Assembly: GCA_024276825.1 (NCBI GenBank) | Contig: JAJRWI010000018.1 | Coordinates: 1-45,461 of the forward strand | Origin: an archaeon | Lineage (GTDB): Archaea; Asgardarchaeota; Thorarchaeia; Thorarchaeales; Thorarchaeaceae | DNA: 45,461 bases | Direction: 5' to 3' | Part shown: positions 9,001 to 17,043 of the stretch, in pieces | How the letters are laid out: each line of letters begins with the position of its first letter | Position numbering within the stretch: position 1 is the first letter of the stretch | Notes under the pieces: generated by a model | Seen by the model: only the letters and a program-made list of their open reading frames with translations | Told to the model about the DNA's origin: nothing | Databases searched by the model: none | Made by a program: the position numbers and the translations under genes

Positions 9001-12000
9001 TCATCAATGTAATAGGTGCTTGAGTCAGTAGTCAATGTCAGCAGGAATGAATATCGATCAATACTGATGGTCAGTGTAGATGAGGTGGCATTGTCCCACA
9101 TCACATTATTATTATTGAAGGTGGCCCAGACATCAATAAATCCAACTTTATCATTAAGCGAGCAGTTATAGAAGAACTCAAAGTATCCACTCCCATTTGT
9201 GTAATATGGCCCGTAGATAATTTCTGTCCCATTATTCCAATGAATCATTACTGGTTGCCCGCTGAGCGGCGTGCCATTATGTTGATACGTCAGAAAGCCC
9301 CAGAAATGCGCGACCTCATCCAGGTGGTATAATGTTGAATTGGAGAGCAGGCTCAAGTCGAACTGGTATCTGATTAGATTTACGGTTCTGTTCAGAGACT
9401 GGGCATTGTCCCATAATGGGTCCGAACTCAAGTACTCTGCCCATATGTAAACTGCACCCAAAGCGTCATTCAGGGTCAAGTTATATAGAAATAGGAATCC
9501 ACCTGTGCTGTTTGTGTACTTGATGTATTGATATGTGTTAGTTGCATTTCGATAATAGATAGTGATCATCTCGCCTACTGCAGGCTTTGTACCTTGATTG
9601 AATATCAAGGTGCCCGAGAACTGTATGACCTCATCAAGATGGACCGTGTTTGATGCAACATCAGCATCCAATGTGAGCTGATATAATTGCGAGATGATGA
9701 CCAAGGTGTCAGTCGCATTATCTATTGACTTGTTGAGAGATGTAAATGAGAAGGTGATTGTAATGGTCGAAGGGTCATCATTTGCTAATGAGAAGTTGTA
9801 ATAGAAATTGAACCAACCAGACGAGTTTGTTGTCAATTGATAGATTGGTGTTTTGGTTCCATTGTCCCATGTCAGATACACAATCTGTCCAGTCAGTGGA
9901 ATGCCGCCTTCACGTGTCAATTGCCCAAAAATATATGCGGTTTCATTAAGATGATAGTAAGTTGAGTTTGAGAAGGAGGCAATATAGGAGTCATATACTG
10001 TGACGTTGAGGAGCGCTATTGGAGAGAGAGCATCACCGTATAACACGGAGGGAGATACAAATTCAGCCCACACATCGACAATTTCTACCAAGTGATTAAT
10101 AGGCACTTGATATTGGAAGCTATAAGTCCCCAGACCAGAACTCCAGACAACAGTCAGATTCTCTATGTGTGTACTATTGTCCCACCATATGGTCAAGGGT
10201 ACATTTGCAAGTACTGATGAGTTTTCAGGCACCAAGATGGTGCCATAGATTGTGACATTCTCGCCTCGGATGACTGGATTTGTATCGAAGTTTATGGTTA
10301 CATCCACAGCCCATTTTGCAACGGTGATTGTCAGATTATTAGACAGACTTGGCTGCCAGATAGGATCACCAGGACCAAACTCGGTCCAATAGGTCACATC
10401 ACCCTCATAATCATCTGGGACTTGAAAGTATATCACATAGTACCCAGTGGAGTCTGTTGTGTTGGAGCCAAGGACAGATGTAGTGATTCCATTGTCCCAG
10501 TAAAGGTTAATGATCTTGCCAGCCAGACCACTACCATTTGCTTGGATGGTCAGATATCCTGAAACACTCATAGTTTCATTTAGATGTACAATGCTCGGCG
10601 CAATTGGGTCCGATGTAATGCTCAGCTGAGTAGAACCACTTCTAATGATGATTTCAATCGTGCTGCTAGAGTTACTTGAGATGTGATCCATCGTTGAAGT
10701 CCAATTGACATACACATAATATGTCCCATTTGCAGTATCAACAGGAATCACATAGGTATCATTGAAGGAGCCTGTTGCATCAGTAAGGGTTGTATCAACA
10801 ATAGTGTTACCTATCACAAAGTTGATCGTTTCACCGGTAGACAGGGGGGTTCCATTAAGAAGGTAGGCAGTCCCGCTATACTCCAAAGAACTCCCAGCAA
10901 ACAGGTCAGTGGGGTTCACTACAAGATTGAATCCAACCGTTCCCCACACATCTACTGTTGAGTTATCAGAGGATCGCCCAGGCAAAATAACTGGTAGACC
11001 ATTCTCATCATACTCGCCAGCATAAGAGGCCCAGACTTCATGAAGGCCTGTAGTCACAAGTGGACTCATTGGATCAAGATAGTATACCAGTTCATAGGTC
11101 CCATCAGATTGAATAGTTGCATTACCAATAAACGCATCATCCCACATTATCTGGACCCATTTATTAGTAAGGTCGTTTCCATTTACAGGTTGACCACCAA
11201 CGGTCATTGTACCATGAATTCGCAGATTGTCAGTCCAATAGGCTGTATAATTGTCCCAGCCATTTGCAAGATTGACATCAAACGTCTGAGCAAGAACGAA
11301 GTCGGAATAGACCGCATCTATTTGGTCATCCATGCTTATTGTGTGTGTGTTATATGGATTTGCCTGTGCAACTGCATTCACTGTCGTATAATTGATCACG
11401 GTGCCAGCTGGCGATTGCCATGTTGCAGAAATGATATGGATTCCAACTGATGCATTAAGTGGAAATGCATAGGTTATTGTTGCATTGGGGATTGGAGTCC
11501 CTGCGGGGTCTATTGCAACAGTTCCCATCATAGTGCTATCAGTGAGATCAAAGAATGTGATGTTCTCGGGGGTCACAACGGGCAACCCCTCAACGAAGAT
11601 TGCAGCAGTCAAGGTAAATTGGTTACCTACAAGTGCCCAAGTGGGGGGTCCAACAAGCAGAGTGACGTTCCCTATATTTTGATTCTCAGGAGTTTCACCG
11701 CCCCCCATGCTAGGAGGTAGTCCCATTGGCACAACTTGGATCCATTCGCCGCCCCCAGTAGACAGTGGAATGTAGACCTCCACCCAGAACATCATATGAC
11801 GAATTCGTATTATTCTCTGTCCTGACTCGGAGTCACCAAGTGCATAACCTGTGACAAGGCGCGCGGGAATCCCTAGCTGGCGCATATATACACAGTAAGC
11901 TGTGGCAAAGTCTTGAGGCAGACCACCGCCTCGTTGCAGGAACCAGTCAGTGACCTCTTGTCCCTCAGCTGGTCGGTCTTGGGTGTCCATTATCAGTTCA

Positions 12001-12998
12001 AAGTTTGACTTGAAATATAGATCAACTGCCATTGCCGTTTCATATGCAGTTGAACCCACATTTTCGAACTGTGCAATGTCATCAAGAACTGCCTGAGTAA
12101 GTGTCACACCATCAAGACTTGCCCAAGTCTGTTGAATGGAGAGAGGAGCCTGATCACCAGGAAGTGCATTTGCCTTGATAGCATCAAGGTCTTGGTTGAC
12201 GTAGGTCACATCATAGCTGATAAGAACATTATCTGTTGCGGAACCCTCAATGAGTGGCTTGAAGATTGCAGAACCATATTCATCAGTTTCAAGAGTGTAG
12301 TCGACCAATAGAGATGAAGGATAACTCCGAAATGAGCCTTCAATTATCTGGATGTCTGGGAATAATGTGGGCAATTGGATCTCACCTGTAGTTGCCCCAC
12401 CAGTAACGTTCATGTAGACTGTGTATATTGTGTTGCCCTGACTGATTGCTTCGGATCTACTGATTGTGCCCAATGGGGTCTGGGATCCAGTTATGGTCTT
12501 GTGCCAACCAGATCCGTCATAATCGTCGTAACTACTACTCCTCCATAATTGCGGCGGTTCTGCAGGATCAACAATAAACAGAACTGTTTCTAGATTATTG
12601 AGTAGTTCGTCGGGTAAGGGTTGGTCCAGTTGAATGTCGGTATAGTTCACATTATCGAACCAGTTTGCACGACCGCCAGCCCATTGAATATTATATGGCC
12701 AAGGCTCAATAGAACTGTATTCTTCATGTGGAGAATATATTCTGACCATATTTCCCTGAACAAGAACAAAGCTAACTGTTGCCCAAGCTAACGCTGCAAT
12801 GAGGAAAATGGAGCTTAGAATGGTCCAAATACTCATCCGCCGTTTAGTTTTTGCCTGAGCACTCAATGATTCATACCTCGGAACATAACGTTTTATGGAC
12901 TTTACAATAAATCGTATTGAGCTATTCAATATCAGAATTGATATTTGCATATTAAGACTTTCTTGGATTAGTTGCATCCAATTAATCGACAACTTCAA
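6081..12998 (-). CDS. Giant Ig-repeat surface protein with transglutaminase-like domain and DUF4129-like tail
   Basis: The 2305-aa predicted surface protein has a basic N-terminus (AKTKRR), a membrane helix at about 57-80 and a transglutaminase-like domain at about 290-430. A long extracellular part of Ig-like beta-sandwich repeats of roughly 105 aa follows. A second membrane helix lies at about 2155-2180, then a cytosolic helical domain (KLRDAGKYSAAITLAYRTFE) resembling DUF4129. The positive-inside rule fits N-in, repeats outside, C-in. The transglutaminase core pattern DFATAYCVYMRQLGIPARLVTGY is recognisable, but the positions expected for catalytic Cys, His and Asp appear to be Pro, Met and Val. 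N-glycosylation sequons (NxS/T) are very frequent. It is the first gene of the operon. The start is uncertain: Met17 (12950) or Met55 (12836) are alternatives, and the 5' end overlaps the leader of the divergent HD gene. Confidence 0.85.
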   Translation of the reverse strand: MKLSINWMQLIQESLNMQISILILNSSIRFIVKSIKRYVPRYESLSAQAKTKRRMSIWTILSSIFLIAALAWATVSFVLVQGNMVRIYSPHEEYSSIEPWPYNIQWAGGRANWFDNVNYTDIQLDQPLPDELLNNLETVLFIVDPAEPPQLWRSSSYDDYDGSGWHKTITGSQTPLGTISRSEAISQGNTIYTVYMNVTGGATTGEIQLPTLFPDIQIIEGSFRSYPSSLLVDYTLETDEYGSAIFKPLIEGSATDNVLISYDVTYVNQDLDAIKANALPGDQAPLSIQQTWASLDGVTLTQAVLDDIAQFENVGSTAYETAMAVDLYFKSNFELIMDTQDRPAEGQEVTDWFLQRGGGLPQDFATAYCVYMRQLGIPARLVTGYALGDSESGQRIIRIRHMMFWVEVYIPLSTGGGEWIQVVPMGLPPSMGGGETPENQNIGNVTLLVGPPTWALVGNQFTLTAAIFVEGLPVVTPENITFFDLTDSTMMGTVAIDPAGTPIPNATITYAFPLNASVGIHIISATWQSPAGTVINYTTVNAVAQANPYNTHTISMDDQIDAVYSDFVLAQTFDVNLANGWDNYTAYWTDNLRIHGTMTVGGQPVNGNDLTNKWVQIMWDDAFIGNATIQSDGTYELVYYLDPMSPLVTTGLHEVWASYAGEYDENGLPVILPGRSSDNSTVDVWGTVGFNLVVNPTDLFAGSSLEYSGTAYLLNGTPLSTGETINFVIGNTIVDTTLTDATGSFNDTYVIPVDTANGTYYVYVNWTSTMDHISSNSSSTIEIIIRSGSTQLSITSDPIAPSIVHLNETMSVSGYLTIQANGSGLAGKIINLYWDNGITTSVLGSNTTDSTGYYVIYFQVPDDYEGDVTYWTEFGPGDPIWQPSLSNNLTITVAKWAVDVTINFDTNPVIRGENVTIYGTILVPENSSVLANVPLTIWWDNSTHIENLTVVWSSGLGTYSFQYQVPINHLVEIVDVWAEFVSPSVLYGDALSPIALLNVTVYDSYIASFSNSTYYHLNETAYIFGQLTREGGIPLTGQIVYLTWDNGTKTPIYQLTTNSSGWFNFYYNFSLANDDPSTITITFSFTSLNKSIDNATDTLVIISQLYQLTLDADVASNTVHLDEVIQFSGTLIFNQGTKPAVGEMITIYYRNATNTYQYIKYTNSTGGFLFLYNLTLNDALGAVYIWAEYLSSDPLWDNAQSLNRTVNLIRYQFDLSLLSNSTLYHLDEVAHFWGFLTYQHNGTPLSGQPVMIHWNNGTEIIYGPYYTNGSGYFEFFYNCSLNDKVGFIDVWATFNNNNVMWDNATSSTLTISIDRYSFLLTLTTDSSTYYIDEVVHVYGQLTYQVNGSPLAGQPIDIIWNDGSQTTYYGYITNSTGYFNFYYNLTPGADMDVMVLIQAQFINTNPLWNNATSSSTSISITLYSATLSIAPSPLTQYLNETIQITGSLIFQHNSSAIRNANITLWWNFGNGTTINIGWVFTNSSGQFSTTYSGMDEFTILTADIFATWSGNVSFYNTTSPSQTVTLKRWATLFSSFQIETGLNYHPTETLLINASLFYSSGPTPYYNAAVNVYFGGSFIGSNTTLQNGQFILRWVIPENTTLGAYDITLEFVSNVNWISGSTTSPLSISITAYTLVWTIIVDPSPTAYLDDRLNISGYVYLDNGTPYAWASVTLMWDHSTDSEGWIDITTIVTDASGWYQFDFAIPDDTPVSSTDIMAYCAPNKSYIQPGYSGIITISIEYVPVNLESDYTAPSPLYRGDTVHIYGNLTFSLNGSAMVGYVVNLVWNAHVVDSVTIDDVVNGYFEFYYSLNESHVLGANDFYVEVDRTLRQDIEYNMTAIITIDVYDAVELTLDPLDDTTVFRGTSIAISGWAGNSYGFGADIPLVLTLDGVDQFTFTTNTDGSFTVTLDIQSDLNLGGHTISIDIDSTSPNATYYDVIGTPDSLDITVMSTTSLEVSFSNRHDIMPGEAFEVIVRLVDDSGTSILPQSITFYFNSTPLYTTIIYDSSPATLNLPSSWSQRGLFYLTASFDSTTTYNGSSGNTGNTVIHVFLDVYLEPITPSVVAPNQSLVIEGNLYDSADTATRIPIANRLIRIDLNGTRTVEVYTDNTGHFVYRGVSTPRREGTFYFQVTLVSDVSDITLNPTHITISQTGGFTMQLTDIIPFIALAGAVVIVLLYLYFVKGMFQGKVSRPSIDFATKLRNIQKLRDAGKYSAAITLAYRTFEQLCGIKVGAERMHSETAREFLERVSKVLPLDMDVVEKFVQIYEEARFSNHEITREKFDLAIKIFTDIYPRVEESTPLVPTT
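7165..10640 (-). repeat. About 11 degenerate Ig-like repeats within the giant protein
   Basis: By eye this part of the giant protein splits into about 11 units of roughly 105 residues. Each begins with an aromatic residue and a short strand. Then comes a YHLNE/HLDE-type turn, a G-x-L strand, a Pro/Leu-x-G turn, W-x-N/D-G-T, a T-N-S/G-x-G-x-F-x-F-x-Y strand, and V-W/A-x-F before the next unit. Units are divergent in DNA, so this is an old protein-level duplication rather than a recent tandem repeat. Flanking regions (6540-7165 and 10640-11700) hold further, less regular beta domains. Confidence 0.75.
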
Positions 12999-13019
12999 GA
13001 TTCAGGTGGTTCATTATTG

Positions 13020-13622
13020 ATGTTAAAGGAGATTGATAAATTCATACGAGATGTGTTCAGCAGTAACAGTAAGGGTGCCCATACATATGATCATACCATT
13101 CGGGTATACCATCTTGCAATAGAGATTGGCAAAGAACTTGGCGCTAACCTGAGAGTCCTCTCAGCTGCATCACTACTTCATGATATTGGTCGTGTTCATG
13201 AGAAGGAGAGGAAAATCTCACACTCTATATTATCAGGAGAGATGAGTGAGAGCATATTAGGAAGACTAAGATACTCAGAAGAGGAGATCGAACAGATAAA
13301 GAGTGCAATCAGAACCCATAGATTCAGCGAGGGGCTGCAACCAACATTTCTTGAGGGGGAGATATTGAGTGATGCTGACAAGCTGGATGCAATGGGGGCC
13401 ATTGGAGTCTTTCGAGCAATCGCTCAGGCTGAGAGTACCGGTGTGGGAATACAGGGATTCTTGAAACATGCTGATGAGAAACTGTTGAAATTGCATAGGT
13501 TGATGCATACTGAACCAGCAGCCAGAATGGCATCTAAGAAACATGAGGTGTTGCAGTCATTTGTAGAAGAGCTGCGAGCAGAACTTGCCAAGTTCTCAGA
13601 CCCGGATCTTTTTGAGATATAG
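13020..13622 (+). CDS. HD-domain phosphohydrolase
   Basis: HD-domain proteins are metal-dependent phosphohydrolases acting on nucleotides or cyclic nucleotides. This 200-aa protein shows the full metal set in order: H of HTYDH, HD in LLHDIGR, a further His in IRTHRF, and the distal Asp in SDADKLDAMGAIGVFRA. Start ATG 13020 is preceded by AGGTGG about 12 nt upstream; an earlier in-frame ATG (12972) would overlap the divergent giant gene. The 3' end overlaps the 3' end of the convergent CYTH gene by 27 bp. The protein resembles the widespread small archaeal/bacterial HD proteins of uncharacterised substrate, so nothing more specific can be said. Confidence 0.88.
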   Translation: MLKEIDKFIRDVFSSNSKGAHTYDHTIRVYHLAIEIGKELGANLRVLSAASLLHDIGRVHEKERKISHSILSGEMSESILGRLRYSEEEIEQIKSAIRTHRFSEGLQPTFLEGEILSDADKLDAMGAIGVFRAIAQAESTGVGIQGFLKHADEKLLKLHRLMHTEPAARMASKKHEVLQSFVEELRAELAKFSDPDLFEI

Positions 13623-14162
13623 CTCTAGGTATGACTCTCTGATTGATTGTTTTGGTGACAGACCAAGTTTGGTTAGTGTGTCAAAGAGGTTGGACCGTGC
13701 CATATCAATCTCTTCCTCAGTCTGAACAATAGTTTCTATTTCGATAAATGTGCCAATACACTGCACATTGTCAAGGCTGATGGATACATTTACATTTCTA
13801 AAGAGTTCACGCTGTTTCTTGATTGTTGCAACTTCCTTAAATCCCAGATAGGTGAGCAGCATCAGGGTTTTCTCAATATCGTCCAAATGTAAGTTGATTT
13901 CCGCCCTTGTCTTCGTGGTTGTGTCAATCTTAGGGCCCTTATAGGTGATCTCAAACCGTTTCTTATCGTTTGCATCGATTGTTGTTCTCAGTCGCAGTGC
14001 TTCATCCGTTATTGAGAAGTCCCTGCAGGGATGTGATAGATACACATCAATCTGGGTGACCATTTGAACCATTTTGGCACCTGACTCAAGAATGCGCTGT
14101 CTGATTGGATCGAGGTCAGACACATGGACCTTGATCTCAACCTCGATAGAACTCTTGTTCAT
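13596..14162 (-). CDS. CYTH-domain protein (class IV adenylate cyclase / triphosphatase family)
   Basis: CYTH proteins form a tunnel that binds triphosphates. Members include CyaB-type adenylate cyclases and thiamine- or inorganic triphosphatases. The 188-aa protein opens with the signature EVEIKV (ExExK) and continues with the charged strands LRLRTT, RFEITYKGPK, TRAEINLHL, SISLDNV and TFIEIETIV, which together supply the acidic and basic tunnel residues. Length and motif order match archaeal CyaB-like proteins, many of which are annotated as class IV adenylate cyclase without proof of cyclase activity. It converges on the HD gene with overlapping ends. Confidence 0.9.
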   Translation of the reverse strand: MNKSSIEVEIKVHVSDLDPIRQRILESGAKMVQMVTQIDVYLSHPCRDFSITDEALRLRTTIDANDKKRFEITYKGPKIDTTTKTRAEINLHLDDIEKTLMLLTYLGFKEVATIKKQRELFRNVNVSISLDNVQCIGTFIEIETIVQTEEEIDMARSNLFDTLTKLGLSPKQSIRESYLELYLKKIRV

Positions 14163-14261
14163 AATGCTTGCCCATGCTGTCGGGACAACAATCAGGTTCT
14201 AACTCTTTCGATTGCTACGCCAAAAGTCACATAACCGACATGACATTCAAGATGTTGGTTG

Positions 14262-15515
14262 ATGTTCTTGATTCGCATAAGCAAGTATCAGTGTGCAAAA
14301 TGCAAGAAGACCTATGATGATGATTCGGTGCCACCGAATGATGGATGTGGTGGACGAATTGACATCACCTTCAATCTTGATGATATCCGCGAAGTCATCA
14401 CAAGGGATGAACTTGAAAGACGAGAACCAGGTCTATGGAAGTATTTCGAATTGATGCCCCTGAGAAGAAGGGAAAGCATAGTGACTCTTGGAGAAGGAGG
14501 CACGCCACTATTACAGGCATTGAGTCTCGGTAAGAGAATGGGGCTGAAAAGGGTATTTCTCAAACTGGAAACAGGCAATCCATCAGGATCCTTCAAGGAC
14601 AGGCCGATCTGTGTTGGTGTCAGTAGGGCGAATGAGGATGAAGCTGATACCGTTGCCGCTGCCTCATCTGGAAATGCTGCCGCCTCAATGTCAACTTATG
14701 CCGCGCGTGCGGGGATCAGGGCAGTTGTATTCGTTCCAGAGGATGCTCCCGCAGCCAAGTTGATCCATTTGAGAGCATTAGGAGCAAAAGTATTCAGAGT
14801 ACGAAAAGTGCAGGAGGGTGTTGACCCGACAACAACCTTGCTTAAGGCTGCATGCAAAGAGTTCGGATGGACACCATCACCCTCATTTGGGCCATTCAAC
14901 TGCTTTCAATTTGAGGGAACAAAGTCCATGGGGTTTGAGATAGCAGAACAGATGGACTGGAGTGTTCCTGACTGGATTCTCTTTCCAACAGGCAGCGGAG
15001 GTCTTATGGCAGGAACAATGAAGGGCTTCTGGGAGTTCAGGGAGATGGGCTTGATTGATGAGTTGCCAAGACCAGTCGTTGTGCAGCCCACAGGTTGTGC
15101 ACCGATCGTACGGGCATTCAATGAGCAACATGACCCACTGAACATTGTCCCATGGGACTCGAACGAAACCGTTGCAGGAGGTCTTGCGGACCCATTCCCT
15201 TGGGATGGTGACGCAGCTCTGAAATATCTGAAGATGGCAAATGGCAAGGCAATCTCTGTAAGTGATGAGGAGATTGAAAAGTATCTTGTAATACTTGGTA
15301 AGTCAGAAGGAGTGTTTGCTGAGCCGAGCGGAGTGGCGGCAGTCGCAGGACTTGCACAACTGGTCGATGGTGGGGTAATAGACAGAGATGACACTGTTGT
15401 TGTGCCCATAACGGGTTCAGGGTTCAAGGATCTTGGAACAGTGGACAGACTGACTCCAGAAGTCAGAGTGATAAATCCTGACACACAAGTGCTGATGAAA
15501 CATCTGGGGAGCTGA
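14262..15515 (+). CDS. thrC: Threonine synthase
   Basis: Converts O-phosphohomoserine to threonine using PLP. The 417-aa protein has an N-terminal zinc-ribbon-like segment (YQCAKCKKTY plus a later Cys), then GEGGTPLL. The PLP lysine sits in NPSGSFKDRP, and phosphate/cofactor contacts in ASSGNAAASMSTYAARAG and PTGSGG. The C-terminal FAEPSGVAAVAGL and VPITGSG are typical of the family. ATG 14262 is taken as start; a TTG sits one codon upstream. The methyltransferase start follows 8 nt after the stop, so the two are likely co-transcribed, although their functions are not obviously linked. Confidence 0.95.
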   Translation: MFLIRISKYQCAKCKKTYDDDSVPPNDGCGGRIDITFNLDDIREVITRDELERREPGLWKYFELMPLRRRESIVTLGEGGTPLLQALSLGKRMGLKRVFLKLETGNPSGSFKDRPICVGVSRANEDEADTVAAASSGNAAASMSTYAARAGIRAVVFVPEDAPAAKLIHLRALGAKVFRVRKVQEGVDPTTTLLKAACKEFGWTPSPSFGPFNCFQFEGTKSMGFEIAEQMDWSVPDWILFPTGSGGLMAGTMKGFWEFREMGLIDELPRPVVVQPTGCAPIVRAFNEQHDPLNIVPWDSNETVAGGLADPFPWDGDAALKYLKMANGKAISVSDEEIEKYLVILGKSEGVFAEPSGVAAVAGLAQLVDGGVIDRDDTVVVPITGSGFKDLGTVDRLTPEVRVINPDTQVLMKHLGS

Positions 15516-15523
15516 GATACAGA

Positions 15524-16495
15524 GTGTCAAGGAAAGAGATGAGAGAGAAGGCAAAGGCGATTGCAAAAAAGCATGGATATCTTCCATATATGATAGAGAG
15601 GTATCTCTCACTCTGGGGCGAGGAGGAAACCCTGCAGTTCATTGATGCCTGTGAAAGGCCAATAAGGACAGCAATCAGGGTCAATACGTTAAGGACATCA
15701 ATAGACGAAACAATTGCAAGGCTTGATAAAAAAGGGGTCAATCTTGAAAGGGTCCCATGGCTCGAGGAGGGGTTCTATGCTGAGTTTGCAAATGTGTCGT
15801 CTGGCGCTCTTTTTGAACACCTGCTAGGGTTCTATTATGTCCAAGGCATTCCATCGATGAGTGTGGTGAGGACCCTAGACCCGAAACCAGGAGAGATTGT
15901 ATTCGACCTTGCTGCTGCCCCTGGTGGAAAGACCACTCATATCGCCCAGTTGATGAATAATGAGGGGATGCTGATAGCGATAGAGCAAGACAAGAAGAGA
16001 GTTTCAACGTTGGTGGGTAATATTCATAGATGTGGTGTAACAAACACTTTGGTGCTTAGAGGGGATGCAAAAAAGATTAGCACACTTGAGATTGTTCCCG
16101 ATAGAATACTTCTTGATGCTCCGTGTTCAGGAGAGGGACTGATACCAATTGACCCAACAAGAAAGACCAGTAAGACGATGGCAGACATTCGTTATTGTGC
16201 GACAAAACAGGATGAGTTGTTAGAGGCAGCTATTTCAAGTCTGCGTCCTGGGGGAACAATTGTCTATTCTACATGTTCAATCGCTCCCGAAGAGAATGAG
16301 ATTGTCATTGATGATCTGTTATCCAAGCATCCAGAGGTGAAAATTGTGCCAATCGGGCTGGAGTTTGGAGTACCAGCATATACCAAGCCTTATGGACTAA
16401 TGCTTGATGAGTCTATTGCACTTGCAAGAAGATTCCTTCCTCATATTCATGGCCTAGAAGGATTCTTCATCTGTAAGATGGTCAAGGAGGAATGA
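15524..16495 (+). CDS. Nop2/RsmB-family RNA m5C methyltransferase
   Basis: SAM-dependent enzyme making 5-methylcytosine in rRNA or tRNA. The 323-aa protein has an N-terminal RNA-binding part with IRVNTLRTS, the SAM site DLAAAPGGKTTH, the motif DAPCSGEG carrying one conserved Cys, and YSTCSIAPEENE with the catalytic Cys. It ends ...EGFFICKMVK as in NSUN/Nop2 enzymes. Start is GTG 15524 or, with a better AAGGA ribosome site, ATG 15539. The Nip7-like gene begins 3 nt after its stop. In eukaryotes Nop2 and Nip7 both act in large-subunit assembly, so a functional pair is a reasonable inference. The specific cytosine target is unknown. Confidence 0.92.
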   Translation: MSRKEMREKAKAIAKKHGYLPYMIERYLSLWGEEETLQFIDACERPIRTAIRVNTLRTSIDETIARLDKKGVNLERVPWLEEGFYAEFANVSSGALFEHLLGFYYVQGIPSMSVVRTLDPKPGEIVFDLAAAPGGKTTHIAQLMNNEGMLIAIEQDKKRVSTLVGNIHRCGVTNTLVLRGDAKKISTLEIVPDRILLDAPCSGEGLIPIDPTRKTSKTMADIRYCATKQDELLEAAISSLRPGGTIVYSTCSIAPEENEIVIDDLLSKHPEVKIVPIGLEFGVPAYTKPYGLMLDESIALARRFLPHIHGLEGFFICKMVKEE

Positions 16496-16498
16496 GAG

Positions 16499-17038
16499 AT
16501 GCCAGTAGAACTCGTGGACCCAGTGGAATGGTCGAAGATAAGAGAAACCATAGACGATGAGTTTGGTCCTGGGACCACTCAGGGCTTGCGGGGAAATCTT
16601 GCACCTGTGGTCATCAGATCAGAACAGTCCAACTCATACTATCTCATCCCAATGGTGTGGATGAAACAACTGGAGATCCAACTACAAGACTTTGAGGTCA
16701 GGTCAATTGGGATATGGCTTGGTGATAGGGTCAAGGAACAGTTCCGGGTGGGATTGCCTGTCATCGAAAAGTTAGGTAGATTGACCAGAAACAGGATTAT
16801 TGTATCAAGAAGAGGTGCAGAGTCATTCACCTATGGCCGAAGTATTCTCAAAGAGTCGCTTGTAAAGATCCCAAATGGTCTCAGACGCGGCCAAAAGGTC
16901 GTGGTCTATAATGAAGAGGGTGACTGCTTGGGTCTTGCATCTCTTACTGTGGACTATGACAGAGTTGATAGACTACAACCCGACCGCCTTGTGGCAAAGA
17001 ACCTCACAGACATTGGGCTATACATCAGGTACTATTAA
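16499..17038 (+). CDS. Nip7-like PUA-domain protein
   Basis: Eukaryotic Nip7 is a pre-60S assembly factor with an N-terminal alpha/beta domain and a C-terminal RNA-binding PUA domain. This 179-aa protein matches that length and order. The N-terminal half ends SIGIWLGDRVKEQFRVGLPVIEKL. The PUA part is RNRIIVSRRGAESFTYGRS, LRRGQKVVVYNEEGDCLGLA and a closing DIGLYIRYY, close to the Nip7 pattern GAEQSFLYG ... VVVY ... DIGEYVR. It follows the Nop2-like gene by 3 nt. Its stop lies 5 nt from that of the convergent PAC2 gene. Orthology to Nip7 is probable but judged by eye. Confidence 0.8.
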   Translation: MPVELVDPVEWSKIRETIDDEFGPGTTQGLRGNLAPVVIRSEQSNSYYLIPMVWMKQLEIQLQDFEVRSIGIWLGDRVKEQFRVGLPVIEKLGRLTRNRIIVSRRGAESFTYGRSILKESLVKIPNGLRRGQKVVVYNEEGDCLGLASLTVDYDRVDRLQPDRLVAKNLTDIGLYIRYY

Positions 17039-17043
17039 TGAAC

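Noticed and set aside
7165..10640. Periodic sequence as CRISPR or tandem DNA repeat
   Set aside because: Periodicity is about 315 nt and exists only at the protein level; no identical short direct repeats or spacers.
14906..15484. Minus-strand 192-aa open frame
   Set aside because: Lies completely inside thrC on the opposite strand; no domain, Pro/Ser-rich shadow.
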